A stretch of 64,000 nucleotides of DNA, from positions 186,001 through 250,000 of the forward strand of contig JAVSCG010000040.1 of assembly GCA_037367355.1 (NCBI GenBank), in the 5' to 3' direction. Below are positions 45,615-56,008 of this stretch, in pieces. Both the position numbers and the translations under genes were made by a program. The notes under the pieces were generated by a model. The model worked only from the letters and a program-made list of their open reading frames with translations. It was not told where the DNA came from and did not search any database. Each line of letters starts with the position of its first letter. The first letter of the stretch is position 1. This stretch comes from Neoscytalidium dimidiatum. Lineage: Eukaryota; Ascomycota; Dothideomycetes; Botryosphaeriales; Botryosphaeriaceae.

Positions 45615-46386
45615 TTAAACCTCACTAACACGTTCAATTTTAAATAAACCTTTGTATATAGTACCTTTAGTACAGCAATCTGATACCGTACCAGGGGAAC
45701 ATTTATAATCAGGACTTAGTCCTCTTAAGTACGCAGCAGTCTCCATTCCAGAATTAAAAATTAAAACCTCGTTAGTTTTAATATTAGTTACTTTAGTTAT
45801 TTTAGAGATTTTTAACTTAGTCGCCTCTCTTGTACTATTAACTTGCTTCATAACTTCTTTTCTTCGAATTACACGAAGTTCATTTACAAGATTTGATAAA
45901 GTATCAACACTTAATAAATTTTCAGTATACTAAACTGGCTCTAAAGGAGTGTTCGTAAAAAGAATCCTATTTAAATATAAAGCACCTACACGCTTAAGAT
46001 TAGGTATATTACTAGTCCCCGGAGGGGCCTGCCCCGAATTATTAAGGGACCTCACCGGCCCCCCCGCTCTTCTTTTATTTATTACATAAATAAAAGAAAT
46101 TATAATCCGGGGAAGCTGACATATTCAGAATTTTACCTAACTGTGTTTGGCTTTTAGCTATATAAATAAGTTCTTTTTTTACTGTATCGTATAAATATAC
46201 AGGTTTTGAGTTTTTAGTAAAAGAAGGCAACATAGACTCAACGGTACGCTTTAAACCTGCAGGTGAACCTGCTACTTTTAAAACGTTATACTCAGGATTA
46301 AACTTAAGAAGTAATATTTGTTCTAAAGCTAAAGTTAAACTTTTTAATCTGACCTTCGAGATAGAGGTATTATTACCTTCTGAAAG
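45615..46386 (-). pseudogene. C-terminal part of GIY-YIG gene A, out of frame
   Basis: After the stop at 46387 another frame continues the same protein: LEQILLLKFNPEYNVLKV (catalytic Glu region), KPVYLYDTVKKELIYIA, a GC element at 46012-46118, then a NUMOD-like end ITKVTNIKTNEVLIFNSGME to TAA 45615. Frameshift, element and an in-frame stop near 45935 suggest decay. Confidence 0.72.
46012..46118. repeat. GC-rich element with A/T hairpin
   Basis: CTAGTCCCCGGAGGGGCC, TGCCCCGAATTATTAAGGG, then a CTTTTATTTATTACATAAAT hairpin and ATAATCCGGGG. Near-duplicate of 34703-34765 with an added A/T arm like 35634-35705. Confidence 0.82.
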
Positions 46387-47052
46387 TTATAATTCTGAGG
46401 GTAAAATAAAAAGATCTAGAAAGAATGAACTTAATCCAGATTCTGTAATGGCTGAATCAATTTTTCTTTTACCTAACCTTGGTCCAAAATAACCAGTAGA
46501 TAACCGATTAGCTAAAGAAATCGAAGATCCTACGTAGCAAAACCCATTATTTTTATTAGTAAACATATAAACCCCTGCTTTACCTGTTTCACCGTTACGA
46601 ACATATTTACCTATTAATTTTTCCAATTCAGGCTTATAACCTGCAGATAAATCGAATCTTATTGGGTTAATATTAACTAATATGTCAAACTCAGCAGGTG
46701 TTAGGTTAAAGCCAGGTATGTGACAACTAAGAATAGAAACAATTAGATTAAAATCAATTTTATCTTTTATAGATTTGTTATTAGAATTGCTTTTAATAAA
46801 GCTATTAACAATAATAAATGGATTGCTGCTATCTAATTTGTCACTACTATTAACCTTTTTTCAAAAATCTATTTCTCTCTTATTTCTAACTGAAATAAGA
46901 GAGAGAGTAGAAGAATTTAACCCTCGGTTACTACCTGTAGAATATGATCTACGCTGGGATAAAGACTCTTTAATAAATTTTTTATATGTATTTTGTTTTA
47001 TTAAAACATATGAATTATTAGTAACCTTATGCTTTATATTTATAGGATCCGA
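46387..47052 (-). CDS. In-frame GIY-YIG extension of nad3 (gene A)
   Basis: The nad3 frame passes its usual C-terminus (KIDSRQ) without a stop and continues about 220 residues to TAA 46387. The linker holds SLSQRRSYSTGSNRG (about 46930-46965), then AGVYMFTNKNNGFCYVGSS (about 46530-46585) starts a GIY-YIG domain. The rest of the enzyme is in another frame downstream. If translated as written nad3 would carry this tail, so proteolysis or splicing to copy B may be required. Confidence 0.8.
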
Positions 47053-47403
47053 TTGTCTGCTATCTATTTTTAAGGCTCCTTTACCTAATTCAAAGACAAA
47101 CCCTAAAGTTAGCATGACGAAAAAGATTAACATAATAATTAAACCATAAGCACCATTTGTATATGCACTTACTACGTAAGGATAAACTAATAATATTTCT
47201 AAATCAAAAAGAAGGAATAACAAGGCAAAAATAAAAAATGAAATATTAAAAGGTGATCTAGTTTGCTGGAATGAATGAAAGCCACACTCGAACGCAGAAC
47301 CCTTTTCTTCATAAGGGGTATGTGGAGCTAATATTAAATTTACTGCTAAAAGAATAATAGCTAAAATAGGAATAAATACTAAAAAAAAAGTTGTACTAGT
47401 CAT
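47053..47403 (-). CDS. nad3: nad3, NADH dehydrogenase subunit 3
   Basis: Complex I membrane subunit. ATG 47403, [16 protein letters not shown]; the conserved ECGFHSF loop with Cys (about 47275-47290); FFIFALLFLLFDLEILL; ends ELGKGALKIDSRQ, the normal end of fungal Nad3 (117 aa). The ATG overlaps the nad2 stop by one base, implying coupled translation. No stop follows, see the fused GIY-YIG extension. Confidence 0.95.
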
Positions 47404-49085
47404 TAAGGATTAAACATAATAAGGGCTAATATATTAGCCATACTTAATCATTCCTGAGGTACAAATATAAATAATGATATAATAAGAGTTAAAATAGAGA
47501 TTATTATAGTATTAGAACTTGATAATTTTATATTATCAGGAGTATATGTAAATTTATGTATTAATCCTGCACGATTAATAACATTTCCTGTAAGGATTAA
47601 ATCGTTCAACTCTGAGTTAAATTTATGATCTGGTTTTTCAAAGAAAATTTGTTTTACAATTACTAAGTAGTAGACTGCACTTACCACACTAGTAAGAATA
47701 CCTATTAAAGTAATAAATATATAACCACTATCTAAGGCAGCACTGAACACCATCTGTTTAGCAAAGAATCCCATTAAAGGAGGAATACCAGCAAAAGAGA
47801 AAAGACTTATAGATAAACTCAATGCTAAAACAGGGTTTATGTAAAAGTACCCTTTTAATTGACTAATAAGTTGTATAGGTGAGTTGTTCTTATCTTGTAA
47901 ATCAGAATCGTTATTGTTTGTATAAAGATATAATGAATAACCAATAGTAATTAAAATAAGAAATGCATTTAGATTAGCAATAGAATATTGAGTAAGATAG
48001 AAAATAAATGCTTGTATAGATTCTATACTGTACACACTTAAAGCTAATAATATAAAACCTACATGTGAAATTGTACTATAAGCATATAATCTTTTTATTC
48101 TAAATTGAGTTAAACCAAGTACTGATCCTACTATTAATGATAATAAAGAACTCAATAATAAACTAGTAATTCATGAATAGTTGAAAGAGAATAATGATTT
48201 GCTAGTGTAATGTACTAACCCTAAGAAAAAAATAAATATAGATACTTTAGCAACTATAGCTACAAATGTTGTAACTATAGTAGGTATAGCGTCATAGACG
48301 TCAGGGCTTCATAAATGGAAAGGAGCAGCACTCACTTTAAATAAAAACCCTACTGACATAATAAGTAATGAAAGATGTATATAATATGGTTTATATCAAT
48401 ATAGTATGTTTGTATTATCAAGAGATGTTTCTGATATGCTAGTTATTACATATAAACTATCTAAACTAGTAGTACCTGAATTAGCATATAATAAACTAGT
48501 AGATAATAATATAAAACAAGATGATAGACCCCCTAATAAAAAATATGTAAGACCTCCACTAGTCGCTAATTCGGAGTTTCTATATATGGTACTTAATAAA
48601 TATAAACCATAACTTTGTAACTCTATAGATAAAAATATTGAAACTATATCACTACTTGACATTAAAAATAGAGCACCACTTACTATAAATAAAATAATAA
48701 GTGGATATTCTATAATTCTAAATTGTTCACCCATTTTATTTATTATTTTTGTTTTATAGTTTAGGAATTTAGAAAAGATTAAGTGATTAAAGCTAGAATA
48801 ATTATCTAATCATATTTTTCTAGGGTAGAAAGCAGTTAAACTTAATATTGATGCACTTAACAATAATACAAACAGATGAAAAATTTGTGTAGTACTGTTA
48901 GTATAAAATAAGCCCCCGTATAGACCAATTCCTTTTTCTAAAAATGATATATATAAACCATTGTAACATAAGAAACTTGAATATAATAATATTATAATAG
49001 CAACACGAGAATATAATATAGATTTATCACGTCTAGTAGTAACGGCATTAGACATTAATAATAAAATTAAAGAAGTAAGTAACAT
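47403..49085 (-). CDS. nad2: nad2, NADH dehydrogenase subunit 2
   Basis: Complex I membrane subunit, 560 codons, no intron. ATG at 49083-49085, right after a tRNA 3' end; the upstream TTG 49097 would lie inside that tRNA. Three TGA Trp codons. Conserved blocks: [74 protein letters not shown]. Stop 47403-47405 overlaps nad3. A standard fungal nad2-nad3 pair. Confidence 0.96.
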
Positions 49086-49156
49086 ATTCTTATCCAAGAC
49101 TCGAACTTGGATCTAGATACTATAAATATCCTGCTTTACCATTAAACCAATAAGAG
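49086..49156 (-). tRNA. tRNA with anticodon UAU (Ile, AUA), paralogue of trnR
   Basis: 71 nt. Acceptor, D arm, T arm and most of the anticodon stem are the same as in trnR(UCU) at 11945-12015. The loop is TTTATAG (anticodon TAT) instead of CTTCTAA, and the D stem differs (GGTT). All stems pair. Its 3' end abuts the nad2 ATG, so processing would release the mRNA 5' end. By sequence it would read AUA; charging identity is uncertain because the body is Arg-like. Confidence 0.82.
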
Positions 49157-49222
49157 TTTATTATTAAAGGTAATACCTCCCTTTTATCTCTTGTCTTGTG
49201 TAAAAAAAAAGAAAAGAAATAG

Positions 49223-49312
49223 GTTGGGGTCCCCCCCCCGGCTACGCCGGGGGACCCCAACCCACGGGGACCTGTCGCCAGCTTCGCTGGCTCCCCCCTC
49301 GAGGGAGATCAT
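49223..49312. repeat. GC-rich double element
   Basis: GGTTGGGGTCCCCC...CCGGCTACGCCGG...CCCCAACC palindrome followed by CCAGCTTCGCTGG hairpin. Confidence 0.82.
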
Positions 49313-49389
49313 TATTTAAGATAAATCTATTAATTTTCATCCTTTTATAACGTAGCGACTAAAAAGGAGGTTGATAAATATAAAAGGTA

Positions 49390-49462
49390 GAGACAAGGAG
49401 GAATTGAACCTCGTATGTCTGATCTGCAATCAGATTACAGAACCTTCTGTATACATGTCCCT
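49390..49462 (-). tRNA. trnC: tRNA-Cys (GCA)
   Basis: Acceptor AGGGACA/TGTCTCT, anticodon stem TCTGA/TCAGA with loop TTGCAGA (GCA), T loop TTCAATT with GAGG/CCTC stem. Standard length. Between nad2 and the cox3 exon copy. Confidence 0.88.
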
Positions 49463-49820
49463 TAATAACATATATTGTATATTATGTATACAATATCTTA
49501 AGCAATTACCTTTATACCTTTTATTATCTAGAATTTATTATATTTCATAATAAATTCTAGATCATTTATGATATAAAAAGGATAGGTAATAGTTACAATT
49601 TAACTTTTCCTGCCGGCAGCTTTACAGCCTAAGGAATTTTTTTTTGCATTCTTCAAAAAAAAGGGAACTAAAAATTTAAGTAGGAAGTGGAACTTCTCCT
49701 CTTATCCCCTATCATTAGCTAAAAGCTAACCCCCCTCTTTGGTTTTTATTTGTTTCTGAATAAGTTTTCATAGGAGAAGAGTACTAAAGGTATTATCATA
49801 AAGTTGATTAATTATAATCC
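49463..49820. other. Spacer with a strong AT hairpin
   Basis: CTAGAATTTATTATATTTC pairs with the following complement (49530-49562), and a GGAATTTTTTTTT/AAAAAAAGGGAAC region follows. No gene seen. The hairpin could be a 3' processing or termination signal. Confidence 0.45.
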
Positions 49821-49976
49821 TTAGTAATAAATAGATATGAATAAAAATAATCATACTACGTCTACAAAGTATCAATACAAAATTCCCGCTTCCAATCCAA
49901 GATGGTGATTGTTTGTTTGATGATATGCCAAAACACGTCATAAACCCACTGCTAAAAAGGCTGTTCCTATTATAAC
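49821..49976 (-). pseudogene. Second copy of the cox3 last exon
   Basis: Encodes VIIGTAFLAVGLWRVLAYHQ to FISIYY and TAA, three residues short of the real exon (YYWGS). About 85 percent identical to 51304-51468. It is preceded by G in a phase-compatible context (TTTG then GTTATAATAGG), so it could be used as an alternative 3' exon and is not clearly dead. Confidence 0.82.
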
Positions 49977-51303
49977 CAAATATTTAATATACAAATTATT
50001 TATAGAAATATAATTTAAAAAATATTATATCCACTTTTTTATATGTAGGCTTTAATCATAATAGAATATATGAGCTTCTCCTTACTTTCCTATAATTTAT
50101 TATAGGGATAATCAAATATCTTACTTCCTGGTCGCAAGGATGGATATCTGTCCGTTAACCCGTTTTTTTGTTTAGACTTTAAAAAACATAAAACGAATAA
50201 AACATAAAACGAATAAAACATAAAAATAAATATTAAACCAAATTAAATTGATCCCACGTGCTACTAAAAAATTTATATACCATTAGGCAGATTAATGGCA
50301 CGATCTAAAATCTAAATGAGAATTAAATTTAAAGAACCCTTTATTAAAGGTGTTCTTTAATTGACTAATCCCTTTATAAAGGGAGTCCTGAAATTTAACC
50401 ACTTTAGATCTAAAGTGGTCAGATAAAGAATCTCTAGATAAATTACTAAAATGAAAAATTTTACTTACCCTACCTGAAGGGACTAAATAAGAATCTACCT
50501 AATCTAATGCAACACGGGAATAACACGCCTTCCCCTTATAAGGGGGGCAGGCCCCTTGGGGACTAGGGATAATCCCTGAACCAAGGGATTATTTAAATGA
50601 CCTAATATTCAACGGATATAATCAGGATGATGTGGTCAATTACGCGGTATAAAATTAAACCCTTGTAATGCTCCCTATGAGAAATTATTAGCTAATCTAC
50701 TAAAATCCACTTGCGGGGCTCCTTAAGAATGGGTCCCCGCAGGTTCCTTAAAAAGAAAATGAAAGGAATGATTTTATCTTCCTTTCCTTTCATTGTTTTT
50801 AAGGTGGGGTCCCCCCCCCCCAGCCTTATAAATAAGGCGTGATTTTAAAAAATATAATTTTTTTAAAATTAATATGAAATTTCCATTTTTTAATTATCAT
50901 TTTCAAATGGATAAGGGGGGCCCCAACTATATTCATATGAGGAATATCCATTGTAGGTATTACAAGACCATTACGAACAAAAATATTATTAAGTAATGAA
51001 GAAAGATCTCATTGAGGCATAATTAAATCTAAACCTTATTCAGGCATATAAACAGAGACAGTGATAATAATAATAAAAGAGCTGGGTTTAAACCCATCCT
51101 GTAAAATAACCGCATATGCAGAAAGGCTTTTTGGGGTTAATCCTGTTACAAATTAGGGTCCAATATAACCTTTTGGTTATTACAGTTAGATGTATAACTT
51201 CTTTTTATTTTATGTATAAATAGAATAGTGAATAATAAGTAATTATCACCGTACATATAAGAAATTGAAGATACATCAAAGCTAAGATATAAAACAAGAA
51301 ATA
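49977..51303. other. Spacer between the two cox3 last exons
   Basis: Contains a GC element (50535-50575), another at 50712-50740, repeat R copy 2 (50742-50930), and unassigned open fragments on the minus strand (for example QWDLSSLLNNIFVRNGLV near 50975-51030 and PHHPDYIRWILGHLNNP near 50590-50650). A tRNA-like hairpin (TGGGTTTAAACCCA) lies near 51084-51097. I do not recognise the fragments; they may be parts of a carried gene. Confidence 0.5.
50742..50930. repeat. Large repeat R, copy 2 (inverted)
   Basis: Inverted copy of 40685-40882, near identical over about 175 nt. The two copies flank atp9, nad3 and nad2. Confidence 0.87.
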
Positions 51304-51468
51304 TTACGATCCCCAGTAGTATATAGAAACAAATAGGAATAATCATACTACGTCTACGAAGTGTCAGTATAAAATTCCCGCTTCTAATCCAAGATGGTGG
51401 TTATCAGTTTGATGGTATGCTAATACACGTCATAAACCTACTGCTAAAAAGGCTGTTCCTATCATAAC
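51304..51468 (-). CDS. cox3: cox3 exon 6 (C-terminal)
   Basis: VMIGTAFLAVGLWRVLAYHQ to VSIYYWGS and TAA: the last helices of oxidase subunit 3. GTT follows an intron-terminal G and continues the CAT supplied by exon 5. Brings cox3 to 810 nt. Confidence 0.95.
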
Positions 51469-51479
51469 CGCGTCTATCT

Positions 51480-52140
51480 TTACTTCAGCATATCGAACGA
51501 TTTATGCGTGTTTAACTATTATAGTTAATACATATGTATATAAACACATAAATCATATAACTCCGACTTAGCTAGGACGTAAAGTTATTTCCATATTTCT
51601 AAGGAAGACTGAGTACACCTTAATTACAGAAGAGAAACTAGAGTTAATATTTAAAATCTATCTCATTCTTCTATAACAACTACCATCTACTCGATGCGCT
51701 TTTCCATATTAAATGATTAATATAGGTTAGTTCCGCGATTACCCATTTAAGTTTCCTTAATACAATAACTTATTACCTCACCCATTATGATTAGTAATGG
51801 TACTTATTATTAGACTTTTCACTATGTATAAGGTGGTATTATTGTCTTTAGGGTTTCCCCGGAGTTTGGCAGCTTAGTATAACTTAAGATTAATTTAAAC
51901 TTTTACTTCTTATAAAGTATAGTACAAGTACCAAAAGGGTGTTATTATACTTTAATCTCCTTCTAGCCACATTTATATAAATTTATATAAATTAGGGAGA
52001 CCTCGATAACGTCTTACCCCTATTATTAGTAAAAAAAAAGAATGGAAATGGAAAGGAAAAGAAAACTAGAGCTAGAAAGGAGTCCGTAATTAAACCCTTG
52101 CTACAGCAAAGGGTAAAAGAAAAGGGTGTCAACCCATAAA
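51480..52140 (-). ncRNA. Group I intron core region, cox3 intron 5
   Basis: Minus strand has AAGCTGCCAAACTCCGGGGA and AACCCTAAAG (P3/P4-like) and further paired blocks near 51660-51740. It lies between the decayed HEG and exon 6. Subclass not determined. Confidence 0.55.
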
Positions 52141-52147
52141 ATACTTA

Positions 52148-53476
52148 CTATCTGCCTTTATTCATCTCAGATTTTATTTGACAAACCTTGTCAAATCCCT
52201 CTTTGGTTAAATGATCCTTAGCTTTTATTATTTTGGCTATTTCACACCAATCATTAAAATCTTTCGATTTTACACCTCTTATGCTAAATTCACGGAAAAA
52301 CGGTATTATTTTTTCATAAATTTCTGAAAAACTCAGACATTCAAAATATACCGTAGTTCTACCCACCCCCCCCCGGGGTGGGTGAAACCACGCCCCCCCC
52401 CGGGGGGCGAGTTCTGTTTGCAGAAGTTGAACGATATACACCACAACTAAAGAAATTAACAAAACTACTAATTAGTGATGAATCCCTGCTATGCTGAGAT
52501 ATACTAAACACTAATCTTACGTAAACTTTAGAAGAAGATTTGTTTTCAGTAACGAAAAAACAATCGTCCCCCCCCCCGAAACAAACCCCGCCATTCACTG
52601 TCCAACTTTAATCAATTTGGAGCTACCCGGTATAATAAGAGCAATTTCATAATTGACCGAAGATTTAGCTTTAGCAATAATTTTAGTACTTTCAACTTCC
52701 CCGACGGGGCGGGGAGGTCCCCGTACCGGTTTCATATATATATGTATATATATATATGAAGATCAGGGGGAGGTCCCCCCCTTAAGAATGGGGGGACTAA
52801 AGGTCTAACAGCTAGCACAATATGAGGGAAAGCAGCCTTTAGTTCATTGTTTAAACCGAGATTAATAGAAGCTTTAAGAGACACAATTCTCTGTAACCCT
52901 TTCATTATTAAATGTTCCCTACGGGGGTGGGGTCCCCGTGGTTGGGGGTTCCCCCTTTATGGGGGGGGCTCCCCAACTTAGTATTAACAATATTTACAAC
53001 GGTTTTAAAGAGAAGGAAATCTGCAAGCTTTTGGCTAATTAGAGGATATTTAACAAAATGAGGTATAATTACAGTAGTTAACTGTTCTATAGAAGATACG
53101 TAAAACCCACAGCTATTTTTTCCCTCTGTTATTCTACCTATACCTCCGAAAAAAACTTTGATTTCTTTTAGAAGCGGCAAATCTCGAGAATGAAGACTGA
53201 TTGAAAAGATAGCTTCTACATGTCAACCTATTTGAGTTTTTTTAGATTTTCTAACTCTAATAGAAAAACAACCTTCTGCATCGTTAAATCCTGTAATAAA
53301 TCCAGGATCTAGCCCCCTACGGGGCGTGGATCAAAAAAAAAGATTTTTTTTGGATCTAAATGGAAAATTTGTGAGTCTGAAGACAGCAAGTTTTTTTGTT
53401 ATTACGGGAAGTAAATGTAAAAAAAAGATCTAATATACTTTTTTACACTACTTTTCCTGTCCCAATCGGAAAATGA
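52148..53476 (-). pseudogene. LAGLIDADG gene of cox3 intron 5, riddled with GC elements
   Basis: From exon 5 the frame reads HSFSDWDRKSS; later ITGFNDAEGCFSI (about 53270-53310), FVKYPLISQKLADF, and a second domain with LRVSQHSRD-type and FREFSIRGVKSKDF segments to TAG near 52148. At least five GC elements (52360-52408, 52566-52590, 52690-52800, 52921-52978, 53307-53340) and several frameshifts break it. A dead HEG acting as a landing ground. Confidence 0.78.
52690..52800. repeat. Cluster of GC-rich elements
   Basis: CCCCGACGGGGCGGGG, GTCCCCGTACCGG, an (AT)n palindrome ATATATATGTATATATATAT and GGGGGAGGTCCCCCCC in a row. Further single elements are at 52360-52408, 52921-52978 and 53307-53340; the last has GGATC on each side. 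Confidence 0.75.
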
Positions 53477-53481
53477 ATGTA
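53477..53481 (-). CDS. cox3: cox3 exon 5, 5-nt micro-exon (TACAT)
   Basis: Exon 4 ends GGGT and exon 6 starts GTTATG. TACAT between them gives GGG TTA CAT GTT, i.e. G-L-H-V of the conserved FHGLHV motif. TACAT is preceded by G and ends in T. It lies directly after a group I core and is followed by an open HEG frame. Without it the reading phase and His are lost. Confidence 0.75.
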
Positions 53482-53489
53482 CAAAATTG

Positions 53490-53775
53490 TTATCATAAGG
53501 CATTTAAACCTTATCTCAATAATTTACATTATTGTTCAGACCATATATTTAACAATTACTTTGTTTAATTTCTTTTTTATTTATTCTCCCGCTCTTTCAG
53601 ATCAGAAAAAAAAGAAGAGTAGTAATTACCACAGAATTTACACACTTGTGTAAATTGGCCGTTGAACCTACATATATTTTAAATTATTTTTATATAATGT
53701 GTGGCTGCATATAGACCTAAAACGATATAAATTTTAGGATTTTCATGCAATTAACTCTGTTAGACTTTACCCTGA
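53490..53775 (-). ncRNA. Group I intron core, cox3 intron 4
   Basis: Minus strand: AGTTAATTGCATGAAAATCC, ATGCAGCCACACA, GTTCAACGGCCAA and ATGGTCTG in order, a variant of the third subclass. It ends just upstream of TACAT. Confidence 0.7.
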
Positions 53776-53815
53776 AAATAGGGTAGGGCTATTTTTTTTG
53801 TCCACTACATTTGAG

Positions 53816-54765
53816 CTATTTATAAGATCTACCTGTATTCATTTGAGATTTAATTAAAGATATTTTCTCAATACCTTCTTTAGTCAAGTGTGCTTTAGCT
53901 AACATTAAATTAGCTATTTCGCAAAAATAAAAAAAATTTAATAACTTCACACTTTGTAGAGGGTATTCACGAAAGAAAGGAATCAATTTATCCCAAATGT
54001 CACTAAATTTATATACTACAAATGCTACTGAATTTGGTCTAATTTTAACCTTTTCAATAACACCGTAACCTAAATAATTAACTATACATTTAAACAACAT
54101 CTCGTCACGAGAGTGTTGAGATAATGAAAAAGTAAGTAAAACTTGATGACCTGATTTGCTAGAGATTTTTTTCACATTAGCGTAAAAACAACCCTCTCCA
54201 TCAACAAATCCTACTAACCAGTTAGGGTAATATATAGTATCAATATTAAACTCTGGTCTAAGAACAGGTACAGTATTAGGGAAAGCTTTTTTTAATAACT
54301 CAGGTAAACCTTTGTTCATTGAAGCTCTTATATTAATAATTTTTTGTAATCCCTCCACTGAAGACTGTGCTTTCTCATTTAAAAGTTGAACAGCAAGACT
54401 AAATAGTATGAAGTCTGTTCTTTTTTTAGTGAGTAAAGGATATTTGGTAAAATGGGGGATTATTACTTGTGTAATATCAGAAAAAGATTGCACATAGTAT
54501 GTAACCTTTCCATTTTTACGGTCACTAAGGATACCTACTCCGAAAAATTCTTGGATACGTTTTAATAATATAGTATCTCTTCTGTCTAACTCAATAGCAA
54601 AAATAGGTAAAACTCTTCAACCTAATTTTCTAGAACTATTTTTTGCAATTCTTAAGCTAAAAGAAGATTTTGCATCAGAAAATCCTGATACTCAATTTGG
54701 ACACAGTTTAGTGTTAGATAGTCTAGAAGAAAAAGACTCAGAATTAGTTTTGGTTTCTGTTGTTA
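53816..54765 (-). CDS. LAGLIDADG endonuclease fused to cox3 exon 4
   Basis: In frame from the 10-nt exon through SESFSSRLSNTK to TAG/TAA 53816. The motifs are WVSGFSDAKSSFSL (about 54650-54690; D-A-K instead of D-x-E/G) and WLVGFVDGEGCFYA (about 54180-54220). Both subunits are complete (HFTKYPLLTKKRTDF, REYPLQSVKLLNFF). No GC element inside, which makes it the cleanest HEG of cox3. Confidence 0.85.
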
Positions 54766-54775
54766 ACCCGTGGAA
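54766..54775 (-). CDS. cox3: cox3 exon 4, 10-nt micro-exon
   Basis: TTCCACGGGT encodes F-H-G plus T. Exon 3 ends ...GTG (GGT). Preceded by intron-terminal G and ending in T. It supplies the FHG of the invariant FHGLHV motif, lying between a 395-nt ORF-less intron and a HEG-bearing intron. Confidence 0.85.
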
Positions 54776-55170
54776 CAAATATTGTTATCATAAAGCTATT
54801 TAACTCTATTTCAACAGATTACTCTGTTGTTCAGACTATGTTTTGTATTCATTATAATTAAAATTAATATTATATAACTATACTAGTTACAAGAATACTC
54901 CCTTTAGTGTTTACTAAAAAGAGTGTTATTCCTCTACTAAAAAAGGATCACTATATAAATAGTATTATTAATATGTATTTATAAATGAATTCCCAGGCAC
55001 TCGAGTAAGATTTATATCTTTTAGTCGTTGAACGTTCTTATAAATAAGCTTCGCTGCAAGTTGTTTTAATAAAAACGATTTTTACGTTTTTTTACTACGT
55101 AAGTAAAAGATTCTTGCAATTCACCAGGTAGACAAAATTATTTTTCAATAATAAAGTGGCTTAAAGTTAA
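54776..55170 (-). ncRNA. cox3 intron 3, small group I intron without ORF
   Basis: Complete third-subclass core: TTGCAGCGAAGCTT, GAACGTTCAACGACTAA, ACTCGAGTGCC, ACATAGTCT. At 395 nt it is the minimal intron of the window. Confidence 0.85.
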
Positions 55171-55372
55171 ACCGGTTCCAAAATAGAAACAAGACCCGAA
55201 AGCTCCATCAGAAATAGTGAAAGAAGAAACTGAGTATTCAACACCTTGGAAACCTGTAAAGATAACAGCTAGAAGAATAGTAAATACTAAACCATATAAA
55301 GCTCCACTTCTATTACCTTGTATTAAAGAATGGTGAGCATAAGTTACTGTAATTCCAGATGATAATAATATT
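55171..55372 (-). CDS. cox3: cox3 exon 3
   Basis: ILLSSGITVTYAHHSLIQGN to FYFGTG. It starts AATATTATTA after G, completing the Val codon split from exon 2, and ends GGT. After it the frame adds LTLSHFIIEK and stops inside the intron. Confidence 0.96.
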
Positions 55373-55599
55373 CAACTCTAATTAAAATATGCAAGGTACA
55401 ACCTTACTACCTTCCTTTCTATTAAAAATTAATTAAAATAGATAACTTATTTTTTTATCTCTTTATGGTAAATACTATTATAAAAAAGTTTATATCTAAC
55501 ATAGGAAGATTATATTAAAGAAGTCTACGACCTTTGTGTATAAGGTGAACCCGCTGTGTATGCATGGGTAATCCTAACTTCTAACGATTTTACACTCGT

Positions 55600-55740
55600 T
55601 TTAGAGTCCGACTGTACATTTGAACGGGCATTTCAGCCCAGCTCCGGTGAACCAGTCTGTAGCGACATTTACAACTGCCGACGGTCTTGGGTTAGGATAC
55701 CTTTAACCGTTTTCACCTAATTTTTCTACAAGCACAGAAC
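55600..55740 (-). ncRNA. Group I intron core (second subclass), cox3 intron 2
   Basis: AAAACGGTTAAAGG, AAGACCGTCGG, TGTCGCTACAGACTGG, TGTACAGTCGG as at 7.6 and 17.6 kb. Confidence 0.7.
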
Positions 55741-55769
55741 TGATTCGGTTGTAACCTTAACTCAGCTCC

Positions 55770-55920
55770 TTTTTTTGCTCCATACGGGGCCTTATTTTAT
55801 TATATAATAAAAAAAAATTAGGGGTGGGGTGGGGTGGGGTGGGGTGGGGTCCCCCCCTTTATCCATTTGAAAATGATAATTAAAAAATGGTAATTTCATA
55901 TATGAAATTAGGGGGGCCAA
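55770..55920. repeat. GC-rich element plus partial copy of repeat R
   Basis: CCTTATTTTATTATATAATAAAA hairpin, five tandem GGGGT units, then TCCATTTGAAAATGATAATT as in repeat R (same orientation as copy 1), ending GGGGGGCC. Confidence 0.8.
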
Positions 55921-56008
55921 CTATAAAAATATTTTTTTATGTATAAATATTTTTTTATGTATAATCCTTTCTCCAATATAAAGAAGAGAAAATAGAAGAT
56001 GATTTAAT

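Noticed and set aside
49095..49097. TTG start for nad2 at 49097
   Set aside because: It lies inside the tRNA 3' end; ATG 49083-49085 directly follows the tRNA and matches the usual Nad2 N-terminus.
49086..49156. Second trnR
   Set aside because: The loop TTTATAG gives anticodon TAT, not TCT, so it is not an Arg(UCU) duplicate despite the similar body.
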